Assembly: GCA_026708035.1 (NCBI GenBank)
Contig: JAPOVQ010000010.1
Location: 58,468 to 122,467 of the forward strand
Reading direction: 5' to 3'
DNA from: Chloroflexota bacterium
GTDB taxonomy: Bacteria > Chloroflexota > UBA11872
Length of the DNA stretch: 64,000 nt
In this document: piece by piece, positions 54,502 to 62,686 of the stretch
How the letters are laid out: the number at the start of each line of letters is the position of its first letter
How positions within the stretch are numbered: the first letter of the stretch is position 1
Position numbers and translations under genes: made by a program
Notes under the pieces: model-generated
Told to the model about the DNA's origin: nothing
Database searches by the model: none
The model's input: the letters and a program-made list of their open reading frames with translations, nothing else

Positions 54502-55426
54502 TCAGCGAAAGTTTCGGCGTCGCTTGGAGACGTCGACGGCTGTCTCCTCACGGGCCTCTAACGGCTCGACCACATCCTCGAGCGTCCACGGGCGCGTCAC
54601 CACGCCCGCGGCCATCGCCGGCGTGGTCGGGCGCCCGTTCGCTGCCGCCGTCAGCGTGCCGTGCGGCCGCACGAAACTCGTCACCATGAAATGCAGCGCC
54701 ACCGCGCAGCTCAGGTTGTAGACCTTCTTGCTGAACGCGTTCGTCAGGCGCGTGAACCGCCGCATGCTCATCCGCATGGTCAGGTTCTGGCGCTCAACGT
54801 GCGACGCGCTGATGTGCGCGGGATCCGGCTCGCCCTGAAGGACCTCCGTCTGGGTCCCGACGCAGACGGGCGGGCTGTACCGTCGCCCGGCCTCCTTCGG
54901 CGAGGCGTAGAGCTTCTGCAGCATCGCGTAGTCCACGAAGCCAGTGAATGCGTCCCACGCGGCCTCGCGGTAGATCTCAGCACCATCCGTCGTCAGCTGG
55001 ATGCGCCCTCGCATGCGGCGGGCGATGTCCACGAGGAAGCGCCGCGCGTTCTCACCGTCCCGGCACCCGACCAGCCAGGTGGGTGTCAGCTTCGTGTCGG
55101 GACACATCGGCGTGAGCGTCCAGACATCACCGATGCCGAACTCGCCCTGGCGCTCCTGCGGGACCTACCAGGCCTTCCTGCCCACATAGCTCCAGATCTC
55201 ATCCACCTGGATGCGCTCACGCGAGAGATCTCGCAGGACGTTTCCCTGGAATTCGGCGGCCGCGGGGCCCACGTCCGTGAGCAGCTTCAGCACGGTCGGC
55301 TTGGACACGCCCGTCACCCGGCAGATTGCCCAAACGGCCATACCCTCGGCCATAGGCGAGAGCACGTGCGCACGCGTTTTTCGGTCCAGCCGATAGATGT
55401 CGTACGCCCTCGGATTTTCGGTTCAC
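54502..55426 (-). pseudogene. IS1-family transposase with in-frame stop
   Basis: Minus-strand frame: an HTH (AVWAICRVTGVSKPTVLKLL), RERIQVDEIWSYVGRKAW, then an in-frame TAG at 55165-55167, then GIGDVWTLTPMCPDTK, WLVGCRDGENARRFL, LTTDGAEIYREA, and the IS1 hallmark HVERQNLTMRMSMRRFTRL. The part before the TAG has no good start codon in frame; the nearest upstream start lies in another frame. So the gene is inactive unless the stop is read through. Element ends were not resolved. Confidence 0.75.
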
Positions 55427-55452
55427 ATTATGCCCGAACAGCCGGCATAAGC

Positions 55453-55476
55453 AGCACCGCCCGGATGGGCGGTGCT
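55453..55476. terminator. Strong hairpin, terminator-like
   Basis: AGCACCGCCC and GGGCGGTGCT pair perfectly over 10 bp around GGAT. It stands between the IS1 remnant and the small coiled-coil gene. There is no T-run, so it could be a bidirectional or Rho-assisted stop, or part of the IS end. Confidence 0.55.
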
Positions 55477-55586
55477 ACCCTCGCGATCGAACCTTGCTAC
55501 TCGGTGTCATCAGCTCCGGCTGGCTCTCGGCAGTGACGCTAGGCGAGGTTCCGGCGAGTGCTGCGTCTCTACCTAGGAGATGCCTT

Positions 55587-55811
55587 ATGCTAACGCACGA
55601 TCGGAATCTCGACCAGCGCTCAATCGACGAGCTTGAGCGCAAACTCCGGGAGACCGACCAGCGGATTCGCGACCACCTACGCGAGCAGGACCACCCGCTT
55701 CTGCTCATGCTCCTGAAAGACGCTCAAGAGATCGAGGCATCCCTCACGCGACCGCCGGACACCGCCCGGACCAGCGGGCCAGCAGGACGATCAGAACGAC
55801 GGCCGTCATGA
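55587..55811 (+). CDS. Small coiled-coil protein
   Basis: ATG 55587 with TAGGAG about 9 nt upstream; 74 residues. The central part (IDELERKLRETDQRIRDHL) is a strong coiled coil followed by a hydrophobic LLLMLLKD turn. No family recognised. Its end overlaps a convergent small membrane-protein frame. Confidence 0.6.
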   Translation: MLTHDRNLDQRSIDELERKLRETDQRIRDHLREQDHPLLLMLLKDAQEIEASLTRPPDTARTSGPAGRSERRPS

Positions 55812-55938
55812 CTGCGTTCACGAGTGCCATGCCAGCAATGAAATAGATGACATGGCTCAGGTGAACGAACTCGTCCCTCGGCACAAACCTGTCGTCCAGA
55901 CCCTGCACGATTTATTCCACGGTCACATTAGCCGCCAT
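55744..55938 (-). CDS. Putative small membrane protein with early in-frame stop
   Basis: A minus-strand frame from ATG 55938 encodes MAANVTVE, then TAA (55914-55912), then continues open to 55744 with one probable membrane helix (HVIYFIAGMALVNAV ... TAVVLIVLLARW). A GTG at 55908 could start a 54-residue product. Not supported by a clear ribosome-binding site. The helix quality makes a real or recently lost gene likelier than chance. Confidence 0.4.
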
Positions 55939-56033
55939 CGGATGCTCCCATCAACCGATGAAGGCCGCTCGCCTCCCGGGTCTTCGCGCGGGCGATGCTA
56001 GCATGGCGTCACGTAGGCGCGTGGGGACACGTC

Positions 56034-56219
56034 ATGCGGCAGCCCGAGCCGGACATCAACGTGCTGGCGTTTAAAATCGTGCAGGCGGCCACGGCCGAAA
56101 AGCCGGTGCCAGAGCCCAAGACGACCGAGCCCGCCAACGAGGCTGAGCCCAGCCTGCGCCCCACCATTCGGAAGCGGTCCGCCCGCCACAACCGCACCGA
56201 GGGCCTGGCCGCCAGCTAG
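56034..56219 (+). CDS. Small hypothetical protein
   Basis: Frame of 61 residues from ATG 56034; upstream in-frame ATG at 55995 would add 13. Acidic/Pro-rich centre and a basic tail (IRKRSARHNRTEGLAAS). No family recognised; convergent with an HTH gene whose stop is five bases away. Confidence 0.45.
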   Translation: MRQPEPDINVLAFKIVQAATAEKPVPEPKTTEPANEAEPSLRPTIRKRSARHNRTEGLAAS

Positions 56220-56223
56220 CGCC

Positions 56224-56445
56224 TCACGGGTTAACCAACGACCCAGCCGATACGCCAAGCTCAGCCGCAACACTGCGGAGACCAGCGTACGTGATGCCCC
56301 GCTCTCCGTTGACCACACGCCCCAGCCAATTTGGCGCGTGCCCAAGGGCCACCGACACGGCATAGGCGGACCGTCCGCGTCGCGTCAGGGCCACCTTGAT
56401 GTTGGCGGCCACAATCAAATCGATATTCGTCGCAGGCATACCCAT
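56224..56445 (-). CDS. XRE-type helix-turn-helix protein
   Basis: Protein of 73 residues from ATG 56445 (or 56439). Pattern ANIKVALTRRGRSAYAVSV, then GHAPNWLGRVVNGERGITY and LRSVAAELGVS, fits a Cro/C1-type HTH domain with nothing else attached. Probably a DNA-binding regulator of the surrounding small-gene cluster. Confidence 0.72.
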   Translation of the reverse strand: MGMPATNIDLIVAANIKVALTRRGRSAYAVSVALGHAPNWLGRVVNGERGITYAGLRSVAAELGVSAGSLVNP

Positions 56446-56472
56446 AAGGTATCACGCGCACCTGGCCGCCGG

Positions 56473-57087
56473 CTAACCGTCCTTCGTCGCGGTCGCGTCC
56501 GTCCGCCCGACAATCAGCGCACTCACGTGCCGAGCATCCGCCAGGTAGACGTGCGCCAGGAACCGACCGAAGCTATCTCGCCCGTTGCCTTCAGCCGTGA
56601 TCACCAGCCGCACCCAATGTCCATCCACCAGCGACTGAGCGAAGCTCTTCGCGAAGTCGCCGCCCGGCTCGTTCAGCTCCGGTGCCCACACGTCCAGCAG
56701 TCGCACTCGCTCGGATCGACCATCATGCGTCACCACGAAGGTGTCGCCATCGATCACCCGCTCGACCGGGACGATCATCTCGCGTGGCGTTGGCGCACAC
56801 GGCTCGAGTGTGGGCGTCGCGGTTGCCACCGCCGTGGTTGCCTGAGCGGCTGGTGTCGGTGTTGCACGCGGCGTGGGCGTTGGCCTTGGTCTGGGCGTAG
56901 CGGTTGGACGCGGCCTCGGCGTGGGCTGCGACTGCGGCCGATGGCAGTGGCGCGTATTCGTCCGCGAGTCTCTGTGGCAGCCCTGGCTATCGAGGCCTCC
57001 ATCGTGGGCCAGCACCGTAGGCGCCGCGATACCGATCGCCACCAGCGTGACCACCACAACCAGAAAGATCCACCGACGTGCAGACAT
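56473..57087 (-). CDS. Secreted thermonuclease (SNase-like) with His/Cys and Pro/Thr linker
   Basis: Protein of 204 residues. Signal peptide (WIFLVVVVTLVAIGIA), then a His/Cys-rich YHYH-like segment (HDGGLDSQGCHRDSR, RHCHR), a long Pro/Thr/Arg linker of about 45 residues, and an SNase-type domain: VERVIDGDTFVVTHDG, VRLLDVWAPELNEPG, GRDSFGRFLAHVYL. Arg and Asp residues expected at the active site are present. The C-terminus is a little short for the family. Role: degradation of extracellular nucleic acid, by family. Confidence 0.75.
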   Translation of the reverse strand: MSARRWIFLVVVVTLVAIGIAAPTVLAHDGGLDSQGCHRDSRTNTRHCHRPQSQPTPRPRPTATPRPRPTPTPRATPTPAAQATTAVATATPTLEPCAPTPREMIVPVERVIDGDTFVVTHDGRSERVRLLDVWAPELNEPGGDFAKSFAQSLVDGHWVRLVITAEGNGRDSFGRFLAHVYLADARHVSALIVGRTDATATKDG

Positions 57088-57212
57088 CTGCGCCGTCCCT
57101 GCATCGACTCGCGCTTAGGCGCGTAGCGACCGGAGTCCGAAGATCGCCGGTCGCTACACTGTCAATTCTGGAATGCCGTGGCGGGGCCGAAGGAATTCTA
57201 ACGCCACTCGGT

Positions 57213-57239
57213 GAGGGTTCAATTCCCTTCATCCCACGA
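57213..57239 (+). other. tRNA T-arm-like remnant
   Basis: GAGGG-TTCAATT-CCCTT forms a complete T-arm, followed by CATCCCA like an acceptor strand, but no CCA and no matching 5' half are present. It may be a fourth attachment-type remnant, in the gap 57088-57269 between two secreted-protein genes. Weak on its own. Confidence 0.35.
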
Positions 57240-57269
57240 CGAGCGTACCGTTGACGGCGACTGACGTCC

Positions 57270-57797
57270 TTACTCCAACAGCCCGCCGTCGAGCGCCGCG
57301 CACGACTGTGCATCAACCTCACCGTAGGCCAGGCCACGAACTCGCTGCCCGAGCACATTCAGCGCGGTTAGCTCTACCTCGAGGACAAACACGCGACCAT
57401 CTGGGCTCAACATCGCCCGCGTCTCCACGTGCTCGAAGCTCTCGGGAAACAGCAGCTCGTACTTGATCAACAGGTTGGTCTGCCGGTGGGACCCGTCTGG
57501 GGCGAAGCACGTCCCGGACGTCGCGGTAGGCGCAGGTGTTGGCGTGGGCACTGGTGTCCACCGGGGTGCCGGCGTCGCCGTCGGTGTTGGCGTGGGCGCC
57601 GGCGTCGCCGTAGCCTCCGGGATCGGCGTGGGTACTGGCGTGTCAGTCGGCACCGCCCGGGCCGTGACCTCAAACACCGACTCGTTTGAGGTAGCTGCAC
57701 CCGGCTCCGTCGACGCGGTTACGCCCAGCGCAAACCGAACGCCAACCAGCAGCACCGAGAACAGGAATCCACCGAAAGCACGGAGACACGACTTCAT
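57270..57797 (-). CDS. Secreted protein with Pro/Thr-rich linker
   Basis: ATG 57797 (AAGGTG upstream) gives 175 residues: a signal peptide (FGGFLFSVLLVGVRFALGV), about 50 residues of Pro/Thr/Ala repeats (PTPTPAPT-like) and a C-terminal domain of about 80 residues (NLLIKYELLFPESFEHVE, VFVLEVELTALN) with two Cys. No family recognised. Same build as the neighbouring secreted nuclease: signal, Pro/Thr linker, small domain. Confidence 0.65.
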   Translation of the reverse strand: MKSCLRAFGGFLFSVLLVGVRFALGVTASTEPGAATSNESVFEVTARAVPTDTPVPTPIPEATATPAPTPTPTATPAPRWTPVPTPTPAPTATSGTCFAPDGSHRQTNLLIKYELLFPESFEHVETRAMLSPDGRVFVLEVELTALNVLGQRVRGLAYGEVDAQSCAALDGGLLE

Positions 57798-57837
57798 GCA
57801 GCACCTTGCCGGGTGGCGGCCCCGAATGGAGCCGCTG

Positions 57838-57912
57838 GATCGTTGACCCGGTACCACGCGAGGTCTCCAGCAGCTCGTCCGGGGCCGCCGGGTCAACGAT
57901 CTTCGCGTGGTA
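57838..57912. repeat. Two crossing inverted repeats (pseudoknot-like order)
   Basis: Arm A GATCGTTGACCCGG (57838-57851) is followed directly by arm B TACCACGCGA (57852-57861); 26 nt later come the complement of A (57888-57901), one base, and the complement of B (57903-57912). Both pairings are perfect. The order A-B-A'-B' cannot form nested hairpins. Confidence 0.85.
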
Positions 57913-57942
57913 GGCGAACCTTAGCCGGTTATGGTCTGGCCG

Positions 57943-58221
57943 TCATTTGTCGGAGCTGTCACCGTCGTCCGGAAACTCGAAACGCACAACGCTCGGGAGT
58001 TCATCATGATTCGCGACGAGCTCGCAAATCTGGGCCAAGAGCGTATGGACGGGTAGGCCCTTTCGGGCTACGGCCCAGGACTTCTCACAGATTGGGCAAA
58101 CAGTCGGTGCGTTGACCGTGCGCTCGACGCGTTGAACCACCTCATTGCCACACTCCGCGCACTGCAGCCGAACGGCAACAACATCAGTCAGGTCGAACAC
58201 AACCCGGGCTTGGCGCACCAT
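57943..58221 (-). CDS. Zinc-ribbon protein of unknown function
   Basis: 92 residues from ATG 58221. Two CxxC pairs (LQCAECGN and TVCPICEK) form a zinc ribbon, after a beta-rich start and before a helical C-terminus (VHTLLAQICELVANHDELP) with an acidic tail. No family recognised; typical of small accessory proteins on integrated elements. Confidence 0.65.
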   Translation of the reverse strand: MVRQARVVFDLTDVVAVRLQCAECGNEVVQRVERTVNAPTVCPICEKSWAVARKGLPVHTLLAQICELVANHDELPSVVRFEFPDDGDSSDK

Positions 58222-58297
58222 GGCGCTCACGCTACCACTCCTCCTCGGCCTCCACATCAACCTTTACCACCAATTCCGCCCCCACTACACTCCGCCG

Positions 58298-58459
58298 ATG
58301 CCCAATCGACGGTGCCGGACAAGCCGCACGTGGCACTGGTGCCGCAACTGCTCGCGGTGGCCTGAGACCAACTACTTCCGCCGACTCACGAAGCCGCCGC
58401 CCCAACACCGCTGCGAGGAGTGCCAGGCCAAGACCACGGACGGCATGTGCCGGCGCTAG
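58298..58459 (+). CDS. Very small Cys-rich, basic protein
   Basis: 53 residues from ATG 58298. WHWCRNCSRW and HRCEECQAKTTDGMC provide two CxxC pairs plus one Cys, a compact zinc-binding pattern found in small phage and island proteins. No ribosome-binding site stands out. Confidence 0.5.
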   Translation: MPNRRCRTSRTWHWCRNCSRWPETNYFRRLTKPPPQHRCEECQAKTTDGMCRR

Positions 58460-58517
58460 CAGCCGCACAAGAACCTCCGTATCAAACTTGACCACTACCG
58501 CGCTGCTGTCGCTCGCC

Positions 58518-58690
58518 AGACTCAATCATGCAGTTGGACTCTATTCCGCTTCACATTGTGTTGTCTCCGCACATGCGGCTGCCGCTGCACACTTTCGAGC
58601 TGCGGTACCGCGTGATGATTCGCGCCTGCATCGATGAGGAGCGTCCGTTCAGGGTGGCGCTCATCCGGTCCAACGGGGAGGATGCTCGTC
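58518..58690 (+). pseudogene. LON-domain fragment, copy 2
   Basis: IPLHIVLSPHMRLPLHTFEL, then RYRVMIRACIDEERPFRVAL and IRSNGED match the first third of a LON domain and, at DNA level, the fragment at 43880-44040. The domain breaks off near 58690 and a different sequence follows. Confidence 0.6.
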
Positions 58691-58850
58691 CCAGATCGCG
58701 TGCTTCCGCTGGGCGTTCCAGCCGAGGATTCGGCGCAACGGGCTCGACTACCGCGCCTGTGGCGGGCCGCTGGCCTACTTGCAGTCATCCACAGACGCGC
58801 CGCCGGAAGACAACCGCTTATTCTGGATGGTTGACGATGTGCCGAGCTAG
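58689..58850 (+). pseudogene. Fragment related to the gene starting at 63841
   Basis: Reads SQIACFRWAFQPRIRRNGLD, then YRACGGPLAYL and ends LFWMVDDVPS with TAG. The stretch RWAFQPxIRRxGxDYRAxGGPL is shared with the first 35 residues of the frame that begins at 63841. No start is visible here; it abuts the LON fragment. Confidence 0.5.
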
Positions 58851-58851
58851 G

Positions 58852-59561
58852 ACTCCAGGGCCTCTACGCGCATCCCGGCGAATACGGCGACGACCGCGCC
58901 GGGGCGGATGCCATGCGCCACAAAGTCGAGGACCGCGGACTGATCTGGAACGGCGGCCTCACCCACAACATGGCCGCCACCGACGACCTGTGCATGGAAC
59001 CGGTGCCAGCACTCGCGGCGCTGCGGGACGCCCACATGCGCGTGGGCGCAGCCCGGCTGCCGGCAAACGCGGAGCGCGTGTTCGAGTCGGTCCAAGGCCG
59101 GGCGCTCGAGCTTGCGGCCGTACTCGATCCCCAGGGTGCCCCGATGGTGGAGTCTAAAAATCCTACGCCCACCGGGCAGGGAGGAATTCAGGCGCATCGC
59201 CTTCTACAAGAACCGCGGGCATTTCGAACGCGTCCTGGGCACCGGGCCGCATTTCAGCCTGGTCACCGTCGGCACGTCGTACGCGTCGGAGGCAGCGGAC
59301 GTTCTGTCACGAGCTCCGGAAACGGCGCCGGTCAACATCGAGCCGGACGAGCCCGTCGAGCTGCGGGTCTTCGTTGATCGCGGCGTCGTCGAGGTGTTCG
59401 TCAACTCCAAGCAATGCGCGGCGGTTCGCTTCTATCCGGAGCGGGCCGACAGCATTGGGGTATCGATTCGAGCACCAGGGGCGGACGCCCTTGCCGACCC
59501 GACCGACCCACCTGCTCGACTACGGGTCAAGCCGCATGCCGCGTCGTCGACCCGGCGCTAA
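58852..59561 (+). pseudogene. GH32-type glycosidase, C-terminal remnant
   Basis: First frame: GLIWNGGLTHNMAATDDLCM, EPVPALAALRDAHMRV, ALELAAVLDPQGAPMV. Near 59150 (A5 run) it shifts to LKILRPPGREEFRRIAFYKN and EPVELRVFVDRGVVEVFVNS, then FYPERADSIGVSI. These are the linker and beta-sandwich of GH32 enzymes. The catalytic propeller N-terminus is missing and there is at least one frameshift, so it is dead. It ends convergent with, and overlapping by four bases, the permease gene. Confidence 0.7.
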
Positions 59562-60550
59562 GTCGCCGTCGACTCTTCGAGGCGCACCCGCGGATCGATG
59601 TAGGTGTACAACACGTCGACGACGAGATTCATAAGCGCATAGACCAGCGCCGCCATAACGACGAGACCCTGCACGATGGGGTAGTCTCGCTGATTAATTG
59701 AATTGATGAGTTGAAAACCCAGCCCCTGGCGCGTGAACACCGTCTCGATCACCACGGCCCCGCCCAGCAGCCCGCCGAATTCCAGCCCGATCACGGTCAC
59801 GATGGGGATCAGTGCGTTGCGCAGCGCGTGCATCCATATCACCGCGCGTTCGCGCAAACCCTTGGCGCGTGCCGTGCGGATGTAGTCCCGTGACATCACG
59901 TCCAGCATCGACGACCGGGTCAGCCGGGCCAGGATGGCGGAAGCCGCCAGCCCCAGGGTAATTGACGGCAGGATCAACTCCTTGCCGTGACCGTTGGAGA
60001 TTGCCGGCAGCATTCCTAGCCCTTCGTCCGTCCGCCAGAGAATGGCGAAGATAAAGATCAATACCAGCCCAAGCAGGAATTGGGGCACCGACACGCCGAT
60101 AATCGCGAACATCTGGGCCGCGTAGTCGATGATGGTGTGGTGCTTGATCGCGGACAGAATCCCAGCGGTCAATCCCACGACAATGGCAACCGACATGCCC
60201 ACCAGCGTGATCTGCATGGTCGCCGGCCAATGGTCGCCAATGATGTGCAGGACCGGGCGCTTCTTGCGGATCGAGATTCCCAGGTCGCCCCGCACCAGGT
60301 CCGCCAGATACAGCACGTATTGGTGGGGCATCGACTTGTCGAGGTTGTAGGCCTCGCGCAGCCGCTCGAGCGTGGACTCCGACTCGAGACCGGCGGCGGA
60401 CGCGCTGGCTTGCCCCGGCTGATCCTGCCCGAAGTAGTAGAGCGTGATCGGGTCTCCGGGGACCAGGCGCAACAGCACGAAAGCCACCGTGACCACCCCC
60501 AGGGTGACCGGAATGATGTACAGCATCCGTCGCAGGATGTAAGCGCCCAT
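59558..60550 (-). CDS. ABC transporter permease, DppB type
   Basis: Permease of 330 residues (MGAYILRRMLYIIP). Close paralogue of 47313-48302: same LVPGDPITLYY, same extra residues before YNLDKSMPHQY, same EAA-type loop ARAKGLRERAVIWMHALRN. Last gene of a minus-strand cassette C-type permease, binding protein, B-type permease. Confidence 0.92.
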   Translation of the reverse strand: MGAYILRRMLYIIPVTLGVVTVAFVLLRLVPGDPITLYYFGQDQPGQASASAAGLESESTLERLREAYNLDKSMPHQYVLYLADLVRGDLGISIRKKRPVLHIIGDHWPATMQITLVGMSVAIVVGLTAGILSAIKHHTIIDYAAQMFAIIGVSVPQFLLGLVLIFIFAILWRTDEGLGMLPAISNGHGKELILPSITLGLAASAILARLTRSSMLDVMSRDYIRTARAKGLRERAVIWMHALRNALIPIVTVIGLEFGGLLGGAVVIETVFTRQGLGFQLINSINQRDYPIVQGLVVMAALVYALMNLVVDVLYTYIDPRVRLEESTAT

Positions 60551-60671
60551 GGCTAGGCCAAAGGGGCGCGGCGCCTTGAGGCGCCGCGCCCGGCTTTAGC
60601 TCGACCCATGCCGCTTGGCGACATATTGGCCACCGAGGCGATTCTCATCGACAACGATGCTTCAGGCGCTC

Positions 60672-62582
60672 CTAGTCCTTGCTGTAGAGGTCGCCGAAGT
60701 AGGGGTGCGACGCGCCGCTGCCGATAAACATTCGCCCACCGACCGTGGCCGGATTCGTCAGCCACGCCAGGAGCGACTGCACCAGCGGGACGCCCACCGC
60801 GTTCTGCATCAGGAGATACTCGGCGTCCTTCCACATTTGCACGCGCTTCTCCGCGTCGAACTCGGTGCGCGCACCGTCCAGCAGCGGGTCGATGCGCGAG
60901 TCGGGATTGGGCACGCCCGGCTCGCCCGAGTACTCGAAGAACGTCCACGCGCGGCCGGGCTTGCCCAGCAGCGACGTGTGGAACCTCGTGTACAGCGCAT
61001 CGCCGTTGCGCCCGCCGACGCCGTTCCAGGCGTGGTGGTAGAGCCCTTGGCTCATGCCCTCGGCAAATGTCGGGAAGTCGATGTTGGGCACATCCACGAA
61101 GATGCCGATGTTGGACTCGATGTCGAGCTTGAACAGCTCGCAGATTGGATTCGGGGTGTTCGGGAAGATCACCTCGAGCCGCTTGCCCTCGGAGTCGTAG
61201 CGGAAGCCATCCTCGCCGCGTGCGTAGCCGGCCTCGTCCAGGATCTGGTTCGCCTTGGGGACGTTCCAGTCGTAGAGCTTGGACGCCTCTTCGCTGAATC
61301 CGATGGTGCCCGGGGCGAGCAGGTTGCTCACCAGGGTTGGCGCAAGCCCGCCGTTCTGCCGCACGGTCGCAGTCCGCCGGTCCAGCGCGTGAATCAGCGC
61401 CTTCCGCACGTTGATGTCGGTCAAGGGCCACTTGATCGTGTTCATCGGCACGTACTGGATGTCGTTGAACAGCAGCCCGATGACGTGGAAGGCGGGGTTC
61501 TCGGAAACCCGCTGCACGTCCGGGAACGTGAACTGCAGCGAGATGTCGATCTCGCCGGCCTCGAACGCCTGCGCCCTGGCGGCGAAGTCCATCGACAGCT
61601 GCAGGATCCTGGCCGTGTCGGCCAGGCCCGGCCCCTTGTTCGTGGCAAATGGCGGGCCCCAGTTGTAGTCGTCGAACCGCTCGTATAAGAGGTCGACGTC
61701 GTCGGTCCAGCTCACGAAGCTGTAAGGGCCCGTTCCAACCGGATTGCGCTCGAAGTCCTGCCCCATCTCCGAAATGGCTTTCGGTGAACCCATCACGAGC
61801 GAGGGGGTAGTCAGGAATTCCGGCAGCAGCGGCTGCGGCCCGTTCGTGTTGAACCGCACGGTGAAGTCGTCGATCTTCTCGACATTCGCGAATGCGCCGA
61901 CCTCACCCGCAACCGCGCCGCGCACGGCGCTCTCATCGAGATAGCGCTCGAAGTTGAAGATCACGGCGTCGGCATTGAACGGCGTGCCGTCGTGGAATTT
62001 CACGTCGTTGCGCAGCGGCAGCGTCCACGACATGTGATCGTCGGCGACCTGAGGAAGATCCGCCGCCAGGTGCGGCTGGAGAACGTTGTCTTCCCCAAAC
62101 ACCACGAGGCGCTCGAACATCGGCGACGTCGCCTCGGGTCCGCGCGTAATCCAGGACAGTGGGTCCAGGGAGTTCGGATTCGTGAACGTGAAGTAGCTCA
62201 CCTCGCCGCCCACGATGGGGTCCCAGGGCTCGCCGCCGATATCGACGATCTTGCTGAGCAGGTGCGCGTCGACGCCGGGCGCTCGCTCGCGAGCGCGCTC
62301 GACGATCTTCTCGACGATGACCTCGCGAATGACTTCCTTCTCGACGATCTGCTGGACTGGGACTTCCTTGATGACCTCTTGGGTCACGATCGTCGCGACC
62401 TCGACCTCTTTGATTACTTCCTGGGTGACGATGGTCTGGACCGGGACTTCCTTGATGACTTCCTTGGTGACGATCTTCTCTTCGCCACACGCGGCGAGTG
62501 CGGCCGCTCCGACACCGCCGGCTAAGGCAAGGGCTCCACCGCGCAACGCTTGACGGCGCGAGAGCGAAGATTTCATACCCAT
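60672..62582 (-). CDS. ABC transporter substrate-binding lipoprotein, family 5, with repeated linker
   Basis: 636 residues from ATG 62582 with GGGAGG seven bases upstream; ATG 62576 is two codons later. Twin-arginine signal (SRRQALRGG), lipobox ALAAC, then about 65 residues of EVIKEVPVQ/TIVTQE units and the ligand-binding domain (VGTGPYSFVSW near residue 280). The frame is also open far upstream, but the residues there are the shadow of the permease gene. Paralogue of the protein at 45281. Confidence 0.92.
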   Translation of the reverse strand: MGMKSSLSRRQALRGGALALAGGVGAAALAACGEEKIVTKEVIKEVPVQTIVTQEVIKEVEVATIVTQEVIKEVPVQQIVEKEVIREVIVEKIVERARERAPGVDAHLLSKIVDIGGEPWDPIVGGEVSYFTFTNPNSLDPLSWITRGPEATSPMFERLVVFGEDNVLQPHLAADLPQVADDHMSWTLPLRNDVKFHDGTPFNADAVIFNFERYLDESAVRGAVAGEVGAFANVEKIDDFTVRFNTNGPQPLLPEFLTTPSLVMGSPKAISEMGQDFERNPVGTGPYSFVSWTDDVDLLYERFDDYNWGPPFATNKGPGLADTARILQLSMDFAARAQAFEAGEIDISLQFTFPDVQRVSENPAFHVIGLLFNDIQYVPMNTIKWPLTDINVRKALIHALDRRTATVRQNGGLAPTLVSNLLAPGTIGFSEEASKLYDWNVPKANQILDEAGYARGEDGFRYDSEGKRLEVIFPNTPNPICELFKLDIESNIGIFVDVPNIDFPTFAEGMSQGLYHHAWNGVGGRNGDALYTRFHTSLLGKPGRAWTFFEYSGEPGVPNPDSRIDPLLDGARTEFDAEKRVQMWKDAEYLLMQNAVGVPLVQSLLAWLTNPATVGGRMFIGSGASHPYFGDLYSKD

Positions 62583-62686
62583 GTCTTTACCTCCCCCAGA
62601 CATTCGGATACCAGAACGTTCTACAGCAAAGCATCCTACTCGCTGCGCCGCGCCCGCGGCAATGCGGCCGCGGCGCTGCGCGGCGA

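Noticed and set aside
57190..57240. Complete tRNA gene
   Set aside because: Only the T-arm and part of an acceptor strand fit; no D-arm, anticodon arm or CCA.
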